A stretch of DNA of 46,412 bases from Candidatus Thorarchaeota archaeon (GCA_016841005.1 JAEORG010000232.1:1-46412); one strand, 5' to 3'; positions 33,173 to 43,581 are shown, numbered from the stretch's first letter. Made by a program: numbers and translations. The notes: generated by a model from the sequence alone, not told the origin.

Positions 33173-35080
33173 ATGCATAATATACCGTTGTCATCTAGAG
33201 TTTCTGAATCGAAAATGAAATTCCCAGCAATGAATCGGATTCAGCAGACCATTATTGTAGTAGGAATAATTGTTGCATTAGTTGGATTTGGAGGCCATTT
33301 TCTGGTTCCTGGAACTAGTCGAAGCGGTCTAATGATTCAGGTTGATTCTGATGAAACAGCTACTAGAGTTATTGACTTAGATCTTACAGACGCTGAGTAT
33401 TTCTTTGGGATGGAATTTCTTCCACCTAGCCAAATTTCTAATTCAAATGTTACAGCATATCTTCTAGATTCCATTAACTACAATCTCTATACTCATGGAA
33501 CACCATTGTCTAGTGTAGATGCGATCTTGACTGTTGAAGATTCATCTCGTACACAATACAACACAACGGTCACAGATAAGTTGGAACTATATGTGGTCAT
33601 TCAGAATAATGGAACCGAACCAACCTATTGGAATTACTACTATGCGATTTTACCATCGTCATTTTACCCAACGCTGACAATAGGGTTTACAGGTGTATTC
33701 GTAATTCTAGCCAATCTGGGATGGATTCTGAGAGGGTGGAAACGATACTTTATAGCTGGTCTAAGTGTCAATGTTGCCCTTTTCTTCATTCGAATTTTCA
33801 CACTATCAACTTACAGTCTGGGACTTCCAGACGTTTTCTGGGATTTGATTCATACTGAGATGTACAACGACTACCAGTATTTCTACTTAGCATGGGTGCC
33901 TAATATGGTCGAAGGTGCTTGGCCATATTCTGATGCATTGTACTACTACATCTACCCACCCTTGTGGATTTACTCTGTGTCAATCTTCGGTAGTATACCA
34001 TCATGGTTACCCGGCCTGATCTTGTTTGCATTCAATGTTGCCGCAGGACCTCTCGTCTACATGATTACTCTTAGACTAACAGAAGATCAGAAAAGAGCAA
34101 TCTTTGCGATGCTCGTCTACCTCTTGAATCCAATCACACTCTTCTATGGGTCATTCATGTGGCTCAATCCAACTCCCTTTGTCTTCTTCATTACACTGTC
34201 CTTTTACTTTGCACAGAAAGAGCAGGAAACATATTCGATTGTTTCTATGGCCGTTGCAACGTTATACAAACAATATGCTGTTGTTCTCTTCCCTATTTTG
34301 GTGATTCTTTTTATAAAACACAAGAATACACCAGAAATGACAAGGAAGATCAAGGAGTTTATTCGCTATTCTCTCCTCTTCTTGTTAGTTCTTGGGGTAG
34401 TATCCCTTCCATTCTTGATTGTGGATCCAATGTATTATCTAAACAGTATGATATTCTGGAATACAGGTAGTTATGAGAGACTCACTTATTTCATTCCTGA
34501 TAGTTGGATGCCTGTTCATGCAAACACATTCTTTCTTTGGTTAGGATTTCCAAGTTGGTTTACTGACGCAATTGCATTCCTGTTGATCAACTATGTCTTT
34601 CTCATAATCTGTGGGATTGTTGTATACGGAACATACTCCATGATGGAAACATCTGTAGATATGTTGCAGCATGATACAGAACGATATAGACATCTCTTTA
34701 CACACGCATTGATTTGGTCCTTTGTAGCAATTCTATGTGTTCAGATATTCTATCCTCGGGGTGCCTACAAATTCTACCTCTTGGCTCTGGCACCATTCTT
34801 TTCCATACTATTCGATTATGACGCGTTTACTGAAAGGATGAGTATTCCATTCAAGTTTCAACGGAAACATCTCTTTCACATTATTATGGCATGGACAGTA
34901 TTCCTGTTCTATAGGTTTGCATACTTCTGGATACTAGGACTTTGGATGGGTATTGTTCTATGGAAAAGTGGGAACCTCAAACGGATTCAAAACAATCTAG
35001 TGACAATTCTCTCTTTAAAATTCATCAGAAAGACAGAATCACTTGAATTAGATGAGCTGGAAGAAATCTATTCAGATTAG
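33173..35080 (+). CDS. GT-C-like multi-membrane glycosyltransferase
   Basis: The protein (about 635 residues) has one N-terminal helix, a long extracytoplasmic beta-rich loop with many NxT/S sites, then about ten more helices. The first loop of the helical part has LPDVFWDLIHTEMYNDYQYF, with the acidic residues expected of the GT-C catalytic loop, and YYYIYPPLWIYSVSIFG resembles the PIG-M/mannosyltransferase 87 type. It would use a lipid-linked sugar to glycosylate lipids or proteins outside the membrane, but the donor is unknown. A TTG at 33152 or ATG at 33215 are other starts; a TATA-like TTTTTTCATAAACG about 30 bases before suggests a leaderless start at 33173. Confidence 0.68.
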   Translation: MHNIPLSSRVSESKMKFPAMNRIQQTIIVVGIIVALVGFGGHFLVPGTSRSGLMIQVDSDETATRVIDLDLTDAEYFFGMEFLPPSQISNSNVTAYLLDSINYNLYTHGTPLSSVDAILTVEDSSRTQYNTTVTDKLELYVVIQNNGTEPTYWNYYYAILPSSFYPTLTIGFTGVFVILANLGWILRGWKRYFIAGLSVNVALFFIRIFTLSTYSLGLPDVFWDLIHTEMYNDYQYFYLAWVPNMVEGAWPYSDALYYYIYPPLWIYSVSIFGSIPSWLPGLILFAFNVAAGPLVYMITLRLTEDQKRAIFAMLVYLLNPITLFYGSFMWLNPTPFVFFITLSFYFAQKEQETYSIVSMAVATLYKQYAVVLFPILVILFIKHKNTPEMTRKIKEFIRYSLLFLLVLGVVSLPFLIVDPMYYLNSMIFWNTGSYERLTYFIPDSWMPVHANTFFLWLGFPSWFTDAIAFLLINYVFLIICGIVVYGTYSMMETSVDMLQHDTERYRHLFTHALIWSFVAILCVQIFYPRGAYKFYLLALAPFFSILFDYDAFTERMSIPFKFQRKHLFHIIMAWTVFLFYRFAYFWILGLWMGIVLWKSGNLKRIQNNLVTILSLKFIRKTESLELDELEEIYSD

Positions 35081-35119
35081 TAACAATATTCCAGAATTTA
35101 ACATGAATCGATGAATATC

Positions 35120-35329
35120 CTAATTCAAGGCTTTCTTTAAGTCAGCTAGGAATCCAATTTCATCCTCAGCCAGTTTCTTCTTTATCTCTTTCCAAGTGAC
35201 AGAGCAGTTCTTGTATTCTACTCCAAGTAATTTGTGAATTGCTCTATCAATATCCTTCTTTGTTTCTTTGGTAGGTTCGACTCCAATCTCCTCGAATATC
35301 GAGCCCATGTGTCTGAAATAGCAGGTCAT
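35120..35329 (-). CDS. Small conserved archaeal protein
   Basis: The 69-residue soluble, charged protein has IFEEIGVEPTKETKKDIDRA followed by IHKLLGVEYKNCSVTWKEIK and a helical end. This motif (VEYKNC..TWK) is known from small hypothetical proteins in methanogens and other archaea. GAGG upstream supports the ATG at 35329; an internal ATG at 35308 is possible. Function is unknown. Confidence 0.6.
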   Translation of the reverse strand: MTCYFRHMGSIFEEIGVEPTKETKKDIDRAIHKLLGVEYKNCSVTWKEIKKKLAEDEIGFLADLKKALN

Positions 35330-35498
35330 TATACATTTCCTCTTTCACTTTCAGAAATAAGCTCTCTGCATCCAGCAAAGTTGCCATCATAGACATCCCG
35401 TACTCTGTTCTCATTTATCCTAGGTATTTTCCAGCACAATAGAGATATTGAATAGCTATTTCATTAAATTAATGAATGAAGATTGGTCATCTATGAAT

Positions 35499-35909
35499 AT
35501 GAAACGCGTTACTGGTTTAGGTGGAGTTTTCTTCAAGGCTGAAAAGCCGAAGGATCTACAGAAATGGTATGAAACTCATTTAGGCATTGAACCGGACTCG
35601 GACGGGTTTATCACATTCAAGTGGCTCGAGAAAGACCCTCCCAATAGACATGGTCATACTGTGTGGGGACCTTTTCAAGGTGATACCAAGTATTTCGAAC
35701 CGAGTAAGGCACCTTTCATGTTTAATTTTAGAGTCGATAATCTGGAAGCCCTTCTTGATGAGCTCAGAAAAGAAGGAGTAACAGTTATTGAAAAAACCAT
35801 GGAGGATGAGAATGGGAAGTTTGGATGGGTTATTGATCCTGAAGGCAATAAGATAGAATTATGGGAACCATCTGAAGCAACTTACAAAAAGGAATGGTAT
35901 GAGAGATAA
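35499..35909 (+). CDS. VOC-superfamily (glyoxalase-like) protein
   Basis: The protein (136 residues from the ATG at 35499; ATGs at 35472 and 35493 are alternatives) has the paired beta-alpha-beta-beta-beta modules of the vicinal oxygen chelate fold: GLGGVFFKAEKPKDLQKWYE at the start and DPEGNKIELWEPSEAT near the end, with Glu ligands like those of the family. It may bind a divalent metal. The closing block resembles bleomycin-resistance/glyoxalase proteins of unknown substrate. Confidence 0.82.
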   Translation: MKRVTGLGGVFFKAEKPKDLQKWYETHLGIEPDSDGFITFKWLEKDPPNRHGHTVWGPFQGDTKYFEPSKAPFMFNFRVDNLEALLDELRKEGVTVIEKTMEDENGKFGWVIDPEGNKIELWEPSEATYKKEWYER

Positions 35910-35910
35910 T

Positions 35911-36861
35911 CTAGAATCCTTCCTGCTTAAGGCGCTCCTCAAGCATTGTCATTCCGATTCGAGGATATTTCTTCGTAGGATAAACAATCATGGGAATAGC
36001 AGATATAATGAAATCATTCTTTGTCAATTCTCGCGATATCCTATCAGCCTCACCAATATGATCTACAACAAAGTTCGAGAATAATATTGGTTCCGTAGCG
36101 GAGATATATGAATACCAATAGACAAGTGAGTAATGTTTTGTCAACCAGTTTTCTAATTCTTGGTGATTGATTACCTTATCGTCAAATTGAATTTTAGCGA
36201 AAAATCTTGTACTTCCTCCTGCTGCAAGATCCCATCTAGCTGCAAACCACAACGCACCACTGTCTATCATTTGATGAAGGGCTCTTCTTGCACTTCTTGC
36301 GGTCATCCCAGTTTTTCTAGCAATCTCAGATATTTGCATTCGGGCATCTTCGGTCAGAGCTCTAAGAACCCTGAGATGCACCCTCTTTAATTCAAACTTT
36401 CCACCCTTTGATGTTAAGAGAGGATGAGTGTCGACTGATACAACGCAATCGTTGGATCGTATATATGAGCTCAATTCTAGCATCTGTGGAGAATCAACAT
36501 ACTCAGCAAATACTATGTATAAGCCACCAGTTCCACTGGCCACTCGAGTTACTTGTAGAACACTTCGATGACTACCAAGTAATTCAGATAATTCTTCAGG
36601 ATCTTCGCATCCATCAGTTTCAATCTGAAGAAATAACAACTCTGCGCCTGTCATCGCAGATGAGAATAGGACTACAAAGTCTGTAATTATATTTGACTCA
36701 ATCAGGTTATTCACACGTTTTCTAACAGCATTTGCACTGACTCCAAGATCTCTCGCGAGAGCCTCGTAGGACATTCTACAGTTTTTATCCAATGCCATGA
36801 GGATAGATTTGTCGATGACATCCAAGACCAATAACACTCCGAGATGTGAACACAGAAGCAT
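35911..36861 (-). CDS. Lrp/AsnC-type regulator with two helix-turn-helix regions
   Basis: The 316-residue protein has an N-terminal Lrp/AsnC HTH (VIDKSILMALDKN, SYEALARDLGVSANAVRKRV). A Lrp-like sensing region and a second HTH (HLRVLRALTEDARMQISEIA, then RKTGMTARSARRALHQM) and a further C-terminal domain follow. It is about twice a normal Lrp length. It probably binds DNA as a dimer or higher form. ATG 36861 is given; a TTG at 36825 with GGAGTG upstream would begin right at the family start. It converges on the VOC gene, separated by one base. Confidence 0.8.
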   Translation of the reverse strand: MLLCSHLGVLLVLDVIDKSILMALDKNCRMSYEALARDLGVSANAVRKRVNNLIESNIITDFVVLFSSAMTGAELLFLQIETDGCEDPEELSELLGSHRSVLQVTRVASGTGGLYIVFAEYVDSPQMLELSSYIRSNDCVVSVDTHPLLTSKGGKFELKRVHLRVLRALTEDARMQISEIARKTGMTARSARRALHQMIDSGALWFAARWDLAAGGSTRFFAKIQFDDKVINHQELENWLTKHYSLVYWYSYISATEPILFSNFVVDHIGEADRISRELTKNDFIISAIPMIVYPTKKYPRIGMTMLEERLKQEGF

Positions 36862-37033
36862 TCCATCTCTGATATTATCTTCGTTTTCGGTTCAATCCTT
36901 TCCAAATTTCGTAACAAGCTCAGACAAAGAACAGTAATAACCCAAGATTGAGCAAAAGTCATGTTTAGAGCTTCCTTTCTCCGTAGGAAGTAAACAATAC
37001 GTTCCCCCCCAAATTGATGAAAAGGTGTTCTTA

Positions 37034-40000
37034 ATGTCTAATAAAAGACCATTCAAATCAGTTCTATTCCTACTACCGTTATTTCTTGGTTTAATCTTAT
37101 CATCAACAGTAATCCCTGTGGGGATTGGGGATCAAATATCATTAAATCGAATGAACCCTGATATAAAACAAGATTTGATGGATGAAATTCACCCAGGAAC
37201 TGAGGGGGATTTTGCTCTAGCTCAAGATAGTCAAGAAGGTGTCATGAATCCTATTCTCATCCAAGATTCAGGGTATCGAGAAACAAGTCTTTTGCGTGCT
37301 AGAACTGATTCAGGTACTAATACAATTCAGAATATCACAATTGATGAATCAAACAACTGGTATTCGAACAGTACAGAAATTAGTGTTACAAATCTGAATA
37401 GACTCTATGCAATTAATGGTACCTTTGATACTGGTATAGACCCTTGGACAAGTTCTACCACGGATGGAAGTGGTGGAGCGAATACACAAAATGCAACCTA
37501 TGATTCAAGTAATGGATACATTATAACAAAGAATACAGGAGAATTTGATACAAAGCCTCCATTGGGTGATCATTATATTCATTATTATGGCTGTGAAATT
37601 CTATGGGGTCAGACTGTTTCAAACAGTCCTGCGGCGGACAATTTCAGTCTGAGCTTTGATTTTAGATATGCGAGCGGACCCATGGATCCCCAAGGAGATG
37701 ACCTGAATCCATTAAACGGAGATCCTGAGCTTGTTATATACATCAATAGTGTCCAATATTGGATGAGCTTGCTTACGCTTGATTCCCATGATACATGGTT
37801 TAGGATAAATGACTTTCAGGTTGATGTTCCAGGTAGCCCACCTGTCTTCAAAATCGAGATAGGAATTCTCATTGAATACAATGATCTTACGCTCTACCCA
37901 TCAAGCGATTATAATGATGATGGTTTTGCTGATGGTGTAGGAAATGCACAGAATATCACGCTATATGTAGATAATGTCGAATTCAGGGGAGTCGATCCCC
38001 CAACATTTACAGAAGTTGATTTAACTTTTAACGCAGGGGTGTTATCATCACCAATAACTGGCACAAGTGGATCTGGATCTGCAACAATAACTAATCCAAG
38101 CATGTGGACAGTTGACCCTCTTCAGATTGAAGTCACATCAAATACTTCTGTGGCATTCGATTACATAATTACTACACAGTTCTATAGAGATGTGAACTCT
38201 TCGTGGGTTACAGACCTGTCAAAAGAAGGAGTTTCATACTCAATGACATCAGGTCAAAGCGCAGATTTGATGACATATACATATAATATACCCTCCAGTG
38301 ATTATCAGAATTTGACTATGGATATTAAGTTCCCTTCTGATTGGGAAAATGTTTCTATTTGGGACGCTCTAAATAATAATATCACAGCATCGTGTACTGT
38401 AACTACAGACTCAATTCATGCGTCTGGTAGTGTACTTGATATAGTTGGGTGGTGGAGGATTGAATTTCAAGCCCCTAACTATGCGAAGAATATCTCAGTT
38501 CAATTACAAGATACTGGCATGTGGTCTGAAAGCTCTCTCTTTCGTCCAAGTAATGTGACACGAATACAAGCTGAGATAGGAACTTCCAGCACTACACCTA
38601 CTGGAGGAAATGCCATAAACTTCACCTGGTATCTTCCTAATTCATCCATTTGGGTTGTTGATTCAATAGGCTCAATGAGTAATGGTATGGTCAATAGCTC
38701 AACATGGGTCTTTGGAAATACAAACACAACAGCAGGACAATGGGAAATCGATGTGTTTTGGACAAATGGAACAGAGATTGCCTTCGCTAACGCATTATTT
38801 GATATGTACCATACCGCAACTCTAACTCCGCGTGAAGCGTACATATCAACAGATGTGGGCTTGTCGTTCACTAACATGTTCTATTATGTTGATAATGACA
38901 CAGGAGAGTATATCATTGATGAGCCCGCATCAATAGTTGCCAACTGGTCAAGTTCAATTGTTATTTTTCAAGAAAACCCAGTTCACAATTGGTGGGAATA
39001 CACTTTCGATACTTCTCTAATCGGAGGAGGTAGTTTTACTGTCGTTGTTAACGCGTCACTAGCATTCTATGATGATGTTTCAAGTCAGTTTGTGATTGAA
39101 ACCACCTATTCATCAATTTTTGACTTACCTGATGTTCCTGGAGTTCCCGTTGAGTTAGGCCTCAACGAGAAGTATGTTGTAAATATGACTTATCAGTTCT
39201 CTAACGGTACAGGAATCACAGATGCATCAATAGACTTTACTTACTCAGGTCCGGCATTAGGTCTAAGTAATAGCTCACCACAATATCTTGGCGGTGGTAC
39301 ATACTCATTCGAAGTGACAGCGTTACTCTCAGGGGATTATGCAATTACTATCACTGCTTCAAAGAACTACTACTACTCAGGCGATGATTCTTTCAGCTTA
39401 ATTGTGGGCGAAACCGGTACTGAGTTTGTAAGCTTAAATGGCACAGCAGATTTGGTACCTTTTGGAGGAACATATCATCTTGTCCTCCAGTATACTAATA
39501 GTACTGGTTCTGGGCTTGTTGGTGCTACGGTTGAAGTAGTAGACATTTCTCCATCTACCGGTCTGATTCCTGGTGCTGCAACCTATGAGGGGAATGGATA
39601 CTACTCATTTGATCTTTCACCCACAATCGCTAGCACATATACACTTGTCATCAAAGCGAACCTGACAAATCATGTAACGAGATACTTTACATTCAATCTA
39701 CTTGTAACACAGATTACAACTGTGCTTGTTCCCGATTCAAGTGGCGCAACTATTGCAATTGACAGAAACTATACAGTGCAACTCACCTATGAAGATGAGT
39801 TGAGTAATGGAATTCCTGGTGCTACAATTATACTTCCAAACGTTCCTGTGGGACTTTCATATGTTGTAACTGAAGTAGGTGGGGGAGTATATAATGTTAC
39901 ATTGATTCCCTCTGTAACTGATGTAACAACATTTCAAATATCATTCAGAGCTAATAAGACGAATTATCAAACATCCTCAACTGCATTTTCATTATTTGTA

Positions 40001-42808
40001 CAAACCATCCAGACGGATCTTGTACTTCTGGATGGAGAAGTAATTGGATCAGTCCTTGTAACGGATTCATATTCAGTCACGCTAGCATATATTCGAACTG
40101 ACACGGGAGCAAATATCACATCTGCTGATCTCTCAATAGCTGCAACGCCATCAACTGGTTTGGTACCATCAATACAAATCACAGGAGAAGCCTATCAAGT
40201 TAGTTTCTTATTTGATAGTATTGGAATTTGGCAAATAACTGTATCAGCGAATAGATCTAGTTTCGTTACAGCAGTATTTTATCTCGAAGTGGATGTAAAC
40301 CCGATTGGAACTGTATTCCAGGGTTTCAATGGTACAGCTGATATTGTTGGTTTTGGGAAAGATTACTCTCTGTTAGTAAGATACACAAACAGTACAGGAT
40401 ATGGAATATCCAGTGCAATTGTTGACATTGCAGAAATAACTCCTAGTGTGGGAATCATTATTGGTTCTGCGGTGGAAGAAGGGAATGGATACTATTCAAT
40501 TCTATTCACACCTACATCTGCTACAACATTTTCAATTCTCATTCGTGCAAATGCGTCGAATCACGTCATTCAGTATCTTTCATTCTCATTAGTAGTCATT
40601 CCAATCGAAACTAGATTGACTCCGATTGTCACTCAAGCTGAAATTTCACTTGATCAAAATTACACCTTACTTCTAACTTTCTCAGATGATGGAGATAATC
40701 CTATAGTAGGTGCAACTATCACGCTGGCAAATCCACCAACAGGATTAACATATACAATCTCAGAAGTTGGGAGCGGAGTTTATTCAGCCACACTTATTCC
40801 TAGTGTTACAGAGGCAACGTCATTCCAGATGTCATTCAGAGCCAATTTGACAAACTATCAGAGTTCCACAGCCGCATTCTCACTTCTCGTTCAGGTAATC
40901 CCAACCAACCTGAAAGTTGTTGATGGTGTCACAAGTGATACTATTCTTTTCTTGGAGGAATATTCTGTAACACTTGCATATGTTAGAACGGATACTAGCC
41001 AGAATGTTTCATTGGCTGATATACACGTGTTCTTTACACCTACAAGTGGGTTATTGTATACAATTACTAGAGTAGGTAATTTGTACTATCTTTCCTTCAC
41101 AGGGAATCAGACAGGAATATGGCATATCACTACTACTGCAAATAAGACAAATCATGTGACTAGTTCACTTCAACTTGAACTTGAAGTAGTACAGATTGAT
41201 ACTAGTCTGAATGATATTACTCTTGTAGAGTCTCTTGTATATGGACGACATTATAATTTCACATTCAGTTATAGACAATCTGATAGCTCTGGCATTATCG
41301 GAGTAGTACCTACAATTTCTGGATCAGCAGCAGATTGGGTCTATGTGACTGAAGCTACTGATGGAGATTATACTCTTTCATTAACTCCAGGGAGTGTCGG
41401 GTCATTCGAAGTAACCCTCACCTTTAGTCTTGAAGGCTATGTTACCAAAATAACAACACTAGAGTTTGATGTTGAAGAGGTAATAATTTCAATTGTAGAT
41501 ATGCAAGGACTTACGTCATTAGAAGGACAACTTTCTACTCTTAGCCTACGACTTGTTGACAGTGAAACAGGATCAGCAATATCAGGTGCAACTGTCACGT
41601 ATCGACTTATTGTGGGTGCAGCTCCCTCAGGGACTGATATTCTGTTGGAGTCTATAACTACACCAGGGCAATATAGCTCCACATTCATCATGCCTAGCTA
41701 TGATTCTGATGCAAAGATTAGGATCTATGTTGAAATGGCCAATCACCAACTTGAAGCTCAAGCAGAGTTTGTAGAGTCAGTTCTGGCACCAACAGCAAGT
41801 GAACTGACTACTCTCACAAGAACATTCACACAATACGGCCCACTCATACTCCTCGCAGCAATTGTTGTAACAGGATATGGAGGTCGACGATCCTATACAA
41901 AAAGAAAACGGAAAGAGAACCTTGAGGCTCTAGCAATCAAGCGACGATTCGATGACGTTAGGAATATGCTTGGTGTTATTGTGCTCCATAAGGACAGTGG
42001 AATTCCAGTTTATTCACGAATGATTAAAGGCGGCTTCGATGACTCGTTAATATCTGCGTTCATCACAGCGATTTCTCAGTTCAGAGCGGAGTTTGCAGTA
42101 GATCAGAAACAGTGGGTGGTTACACCTATCTCAGATATCATCATGGCAGTACGTACACAAAATCTCGTTTGTGCGTTCATAACCACTGGTAGCCCAACTA
42201 AGACACAGGAAGACCGAATGATTCAGTTCGCAAGAGCAGTAGGCTATGTCTTTGACAGTGAATTCGATGAAGCGCCAGTTCTTTCCATTAGTGAAACTGA
42301 TGAGAAAAGATTTGATCAACTCTTCAACGAGATGCTTGATATGAATCTTCATCGACCTCACAAAATTATCGACACAAAGGGACTTCCACGAGGACCAAAA
42401 TGTCTGAAGGCTGCAATCAATGAACTTCAAGAGTCAGATGGATTTGCTCTTGAAGAAATGGCTGATAGAATGGCAGCATGTGGGTTGGAGGAAGGAAGAG
42501 TGTACAAGATTATCATGGATGCAATTGAAAATTCACGTGTTATTCCTATCGAAGGATATACTGACCCTGCTTCATCTCCATCTTCAGATGCAATTGACGA
42601 TTCCATGATATTTCCTGTTGTAGATGCAGACTCTTTTAGAGAGAGTTCAGCGGAAGCAAAGCCTGCTCATATTGATACTGAGGATGAAGCTTCAAAAGAT
42701 GCCGAAAAATTCCTTAGCGATGTGGAATCACTTCTTGTAGCAGAGAAGGAAGATACGAGCGACGAGGATTCAGATGCTGACAATCCAGAGCGGTTAGACC
42801 TATCTTAG
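37034..42808 (+). CDS. Giant surface receptor with cytosolic roadblock-like domain
   Basis: The 1,924-residue protein starts at ATG 37034 (AGGTG six bases upstream) with a signal peptide (FLLPLFLGLILSSTVIPVG). The outer part has a jelly-roll-like domain (nt about 37400-38000) and a chain of Ig/invasin-like domains rich in NxT/S. A block of three different domains of about 298 residues is repeated in tandem (nt about 39415-40307 and 40308-41200). One transmembrane helix (YGPLILLAAIVVTGYGG, near residue 1600) leads to a basic stretch, then a cytosolic roadblock/longin-like domain (LGVIVLHKDSGIPVYSRMIK, DDSLISAFITAISQFRAEF), a helical winged-helix-like region (nt about 42400-42560) and an acidic tail. 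Roadblock folds often bind small GTPases, so it may link surface sensing to the cytoskeleton or signalling. This is inference. Confidence 0.82.
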   Translation: MSNKRPFKSVLFLLPLFLGLILSSTVIPVGIGDQISLNRMNPDIKQDLMDEIHPGTEGDFALAQDSQEGVMNPILIQDSGYRETSLLRARTDSGTNTIQNITIDESNNWYSNSTEISVTNLNRLYAINGTFDTGIDPWTSSTTDGSGGANTQNATYDSSNGYIITKNTGEFDTKPPLGDHYIHYYGCEILWGQTVSNSPAADNFSLSFDFRYASGPMDPQGDDLNPLNGDPELVIYINSVQYWMSLLTLDSHDTWFRINDFQVDVPGSPPVFKIEIGILIEYNDLTLYPSSDYNDDGFADGVGNAQNITLYVDNVEFRGVDPPTFTEVDLTFNAGVLSSPITGTSGSGSATITNPSMWTVDPLQIEVTSNTSVAFDYIITTQFYRDVNSSWVTDLSKEGVSYSMTSGQSADLMTYTYNIPSSDYQNLTMDIKFPSDWENVSIWDALNNNITASCTVTTDSIHASGSVLDIVGWWRIEFQAPNYAKNISVQLQDTGMWSESSLFRPSNVTRIQAEIGTSSTTPTGGNAINFTWYLPNSSIWVVDSIGSMSNGMVNSSTWVFGNTNTTAGQWEIDVFWTNGTEIAFANALFDMYHTATLTPREAYISTDVGLSFTNMFYYVDNDTGEYIIDEPASIVANWSSSIVIFQENPVHNWWEYTFDTSLIGGGSFTVVVNASLAFYDDVSSQFVIETTYSSIFDLPDVPGVPVELGLNEKYVVNMTYQFSNGTGITDASIDFTYSGPALGLSNSSPQYLGGGTYSFEVTALLSGDYAITITASKNYYYSGDDSFSLIVGETGTEFVSLNGTADLVPFGGTYHLVLQYTNSTGSGLVGATVEVVDISPSTGLIPGAATYEGNGYYSFDLSPTIASTYTLVIKANLTNHVTRYFTFNLLVTQITTVLVPDSSGATIAIDRNYTVQLTYEDELSNGIPGATIILPNVPVGLSYVVTEVGGGVYNVTLIPSVTDVTTFQISFRANKTNYQTSSTAFSLFVQTIQTDLVLLDGEVIGSVLVTDSYSVTLAYIRTDTGANITSADLSIAATPSTGLVPSIQITGEAYQVSFLFDSIGIWQITVSANRSSFVTAVFYLEVDVNPIGTVFQGFNGTADIVGFGKDYSLLVRYTNSTGYGISSAIVDIAEITPSVGIIIGSAVEEGNGYYSILFTPTSATTFSILIRANASNHVIQYLSFSLVVIPIETRLTPIVTQAEISLDQNYTLLLTFSDDGDNPIVGATITLANPPTGLTYTISEVGSGVYSATLIPSVTEATSFQMSFRANLTNYQSSTAAFSLLVQVIPTNLKVVDGVTSDTILFLEEYSVTLAYVRTDTSQNVSLADIHVFFTPTSGLLYTITRVGNLYYLSFTGNQTGIWHITTTANKTNHVTSSLQLELEVVQIDTSLNDITLVESLVYGRHYNFTFSYRQSDSSGIIGVVPTISGSAADWVYVTEATDGDYTLSLTPGSVGSFEVTLTFSLEGYVTKITTLEFDVEEVIISIVDMQGLTSLEGQLSTLSLRLVDSETGSAISGATVTYRLIVGAAPSGTDILLESITTPGQYSSTFIMPSYDSDAKIRIYVEMANHQLEAQAEFVESVLAPTASELTTLTRTFTQYGPLILLAAIVVTGYGGRRSYTKRKRKENLEALAIKRRFDDVRNMLGVIVLHKDSGIPVYSRMIKGGFDDSLISAFITAISQFRAEFAVDQKQWVVTPISDIIMAVRTQNLVCAFITTGSPTKTQEDRMIQFARAVGYVFDSEFDEAPVLSISETDEKRFDQLFNEMLDMNLHRPHKIIDTKGLPRGPKCLKAAINELQESDGFALEEMADRMAACGLEEGRVYKIIMDAIENSRVIPIEGYTDPASSPSSDAIDDSMIFPVVDADSFRESSAEAKPAHIDTEDEASKDAEKFLSDVESLLVAEKEDTSDEDSDADNPERLDLS
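39415..41200 (+). repeat. Tandem three-domain duplication in the surface receptor
   Basis: The domain triplet starting TEFVSLNGTADLVPFG (A), TTVLVPDSSGATIAIDRN (B) and TDLVLLDGEVIGSVLV (C) recurs as GTVFQGFNGTADIVGFG (A'), TRLTPIVTQAEISLDQN (B') and TNLKVVDGVTSDTILFLEE (C'). The spacing is about 894 bases (298 residues). A, B and C differ from each other more than from their copies, so the unit was duplicated as a block. Confidence 0.7.
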
Positions 42809-42870
42809 GTCTCACTCATATCATGAGGTTACAAGATCCACATGGATATACATAGTAAGGTGTTTGATAA

Positions 42871-43581
42871 TTGCAAGGTGCATATGACGAATGGGAGAAT
42901 GAGGATTGGCTTCATAGCGCAAAAAAACTGATTCAGTGGACATCCGAAACGCCCGTGAAAAGTCGAGTAATGCTCCTAGTCCGTCACTCTCATAGAGAGG
43001 TCATCGAAGATAATATTGATCAACTGAGTACAGAATTAACACCGTTGGGTTTTCGGATGTCAACAGAGATGGGAAAAAGACTCCCAACCAATAGAAGGAC
43101 TTGGTTCTATTTTAGCTTTGTAACAAGATGCTATCAGACAGCAGACCAGATGAGCAAGGGAATTCTGGAGAGGGGAGGTATAGTAGAAGATATGGATGCA
43201 CTTGAAGTTCTTGTGGCCCCAGAAGTGAGTGATGATAGATTTTGGACTGCCCTTCAACCAGATGGAGAGAATATCACTGATTTTGTGAATATGTGGGTAG
43301 AAGGAGAATTTGGCGATATGGTAGAACCTTTCGAGAATTATAAAGAGCGTTTTCTAAATGATACGATCAGAAAACTTCAGTCATCATCAGATGGCTCATT
43401 ACACATCCATATCACACATGACCTGGCTATGATGGCTGCCAAATCAATACTCTTTGGTAGATTAGTCGAGGTGTCGGACAGAGAACCATTCCTTGGTGGG
43501 ATCGGAGTGATGATGAGGAATGGAAAAGGATCACTCTATTCTTCTGGAAAAATCTATTCACTTGAAAATTTCCTCGAATAA
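42871..43581 (+). CDS. Histidine phosphatase superfamily protein
   Basis: The 236-residue protein has MLLVRHSHRE (the branch-1 RHG motif as RHS), FSFVTRCYQTADQM (second catalytic Arg), an acidic residue in DALEVLVAPEVSD, and HITHDLAMMAAKSI with the second catalytic His. All four core catalytic residues are visible. It could dephosphorylate small molecules or proteins. The start is a TTG at 42871, with AAGGTG eight bases before it; no in-frame ATG precedes the core motif usefully. It lies 62 bases after the receptor gene on the same strand. Confidence 0.75.
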   Translation: MQGAYDEWENEDWLHSAKKLIQWTSETPVKSRVMLLVRHSHREVIEDNIDQLSTELTPLGFRMSTEMGKRLPTNRRTWFYFSFVTRCYQTADQMSKGILERGGIVEDMDALEVLVAPEVSDDRFWTALQPDGENITDFVNMWVEGEFGDMVEPFENYKERFLNDTIRKLQSSSDGSLHIHITHDLAMMAAKSILFGRLVEVSDREPFLGGIGVMMRNGKGSLYSSGKIYSLENFLE

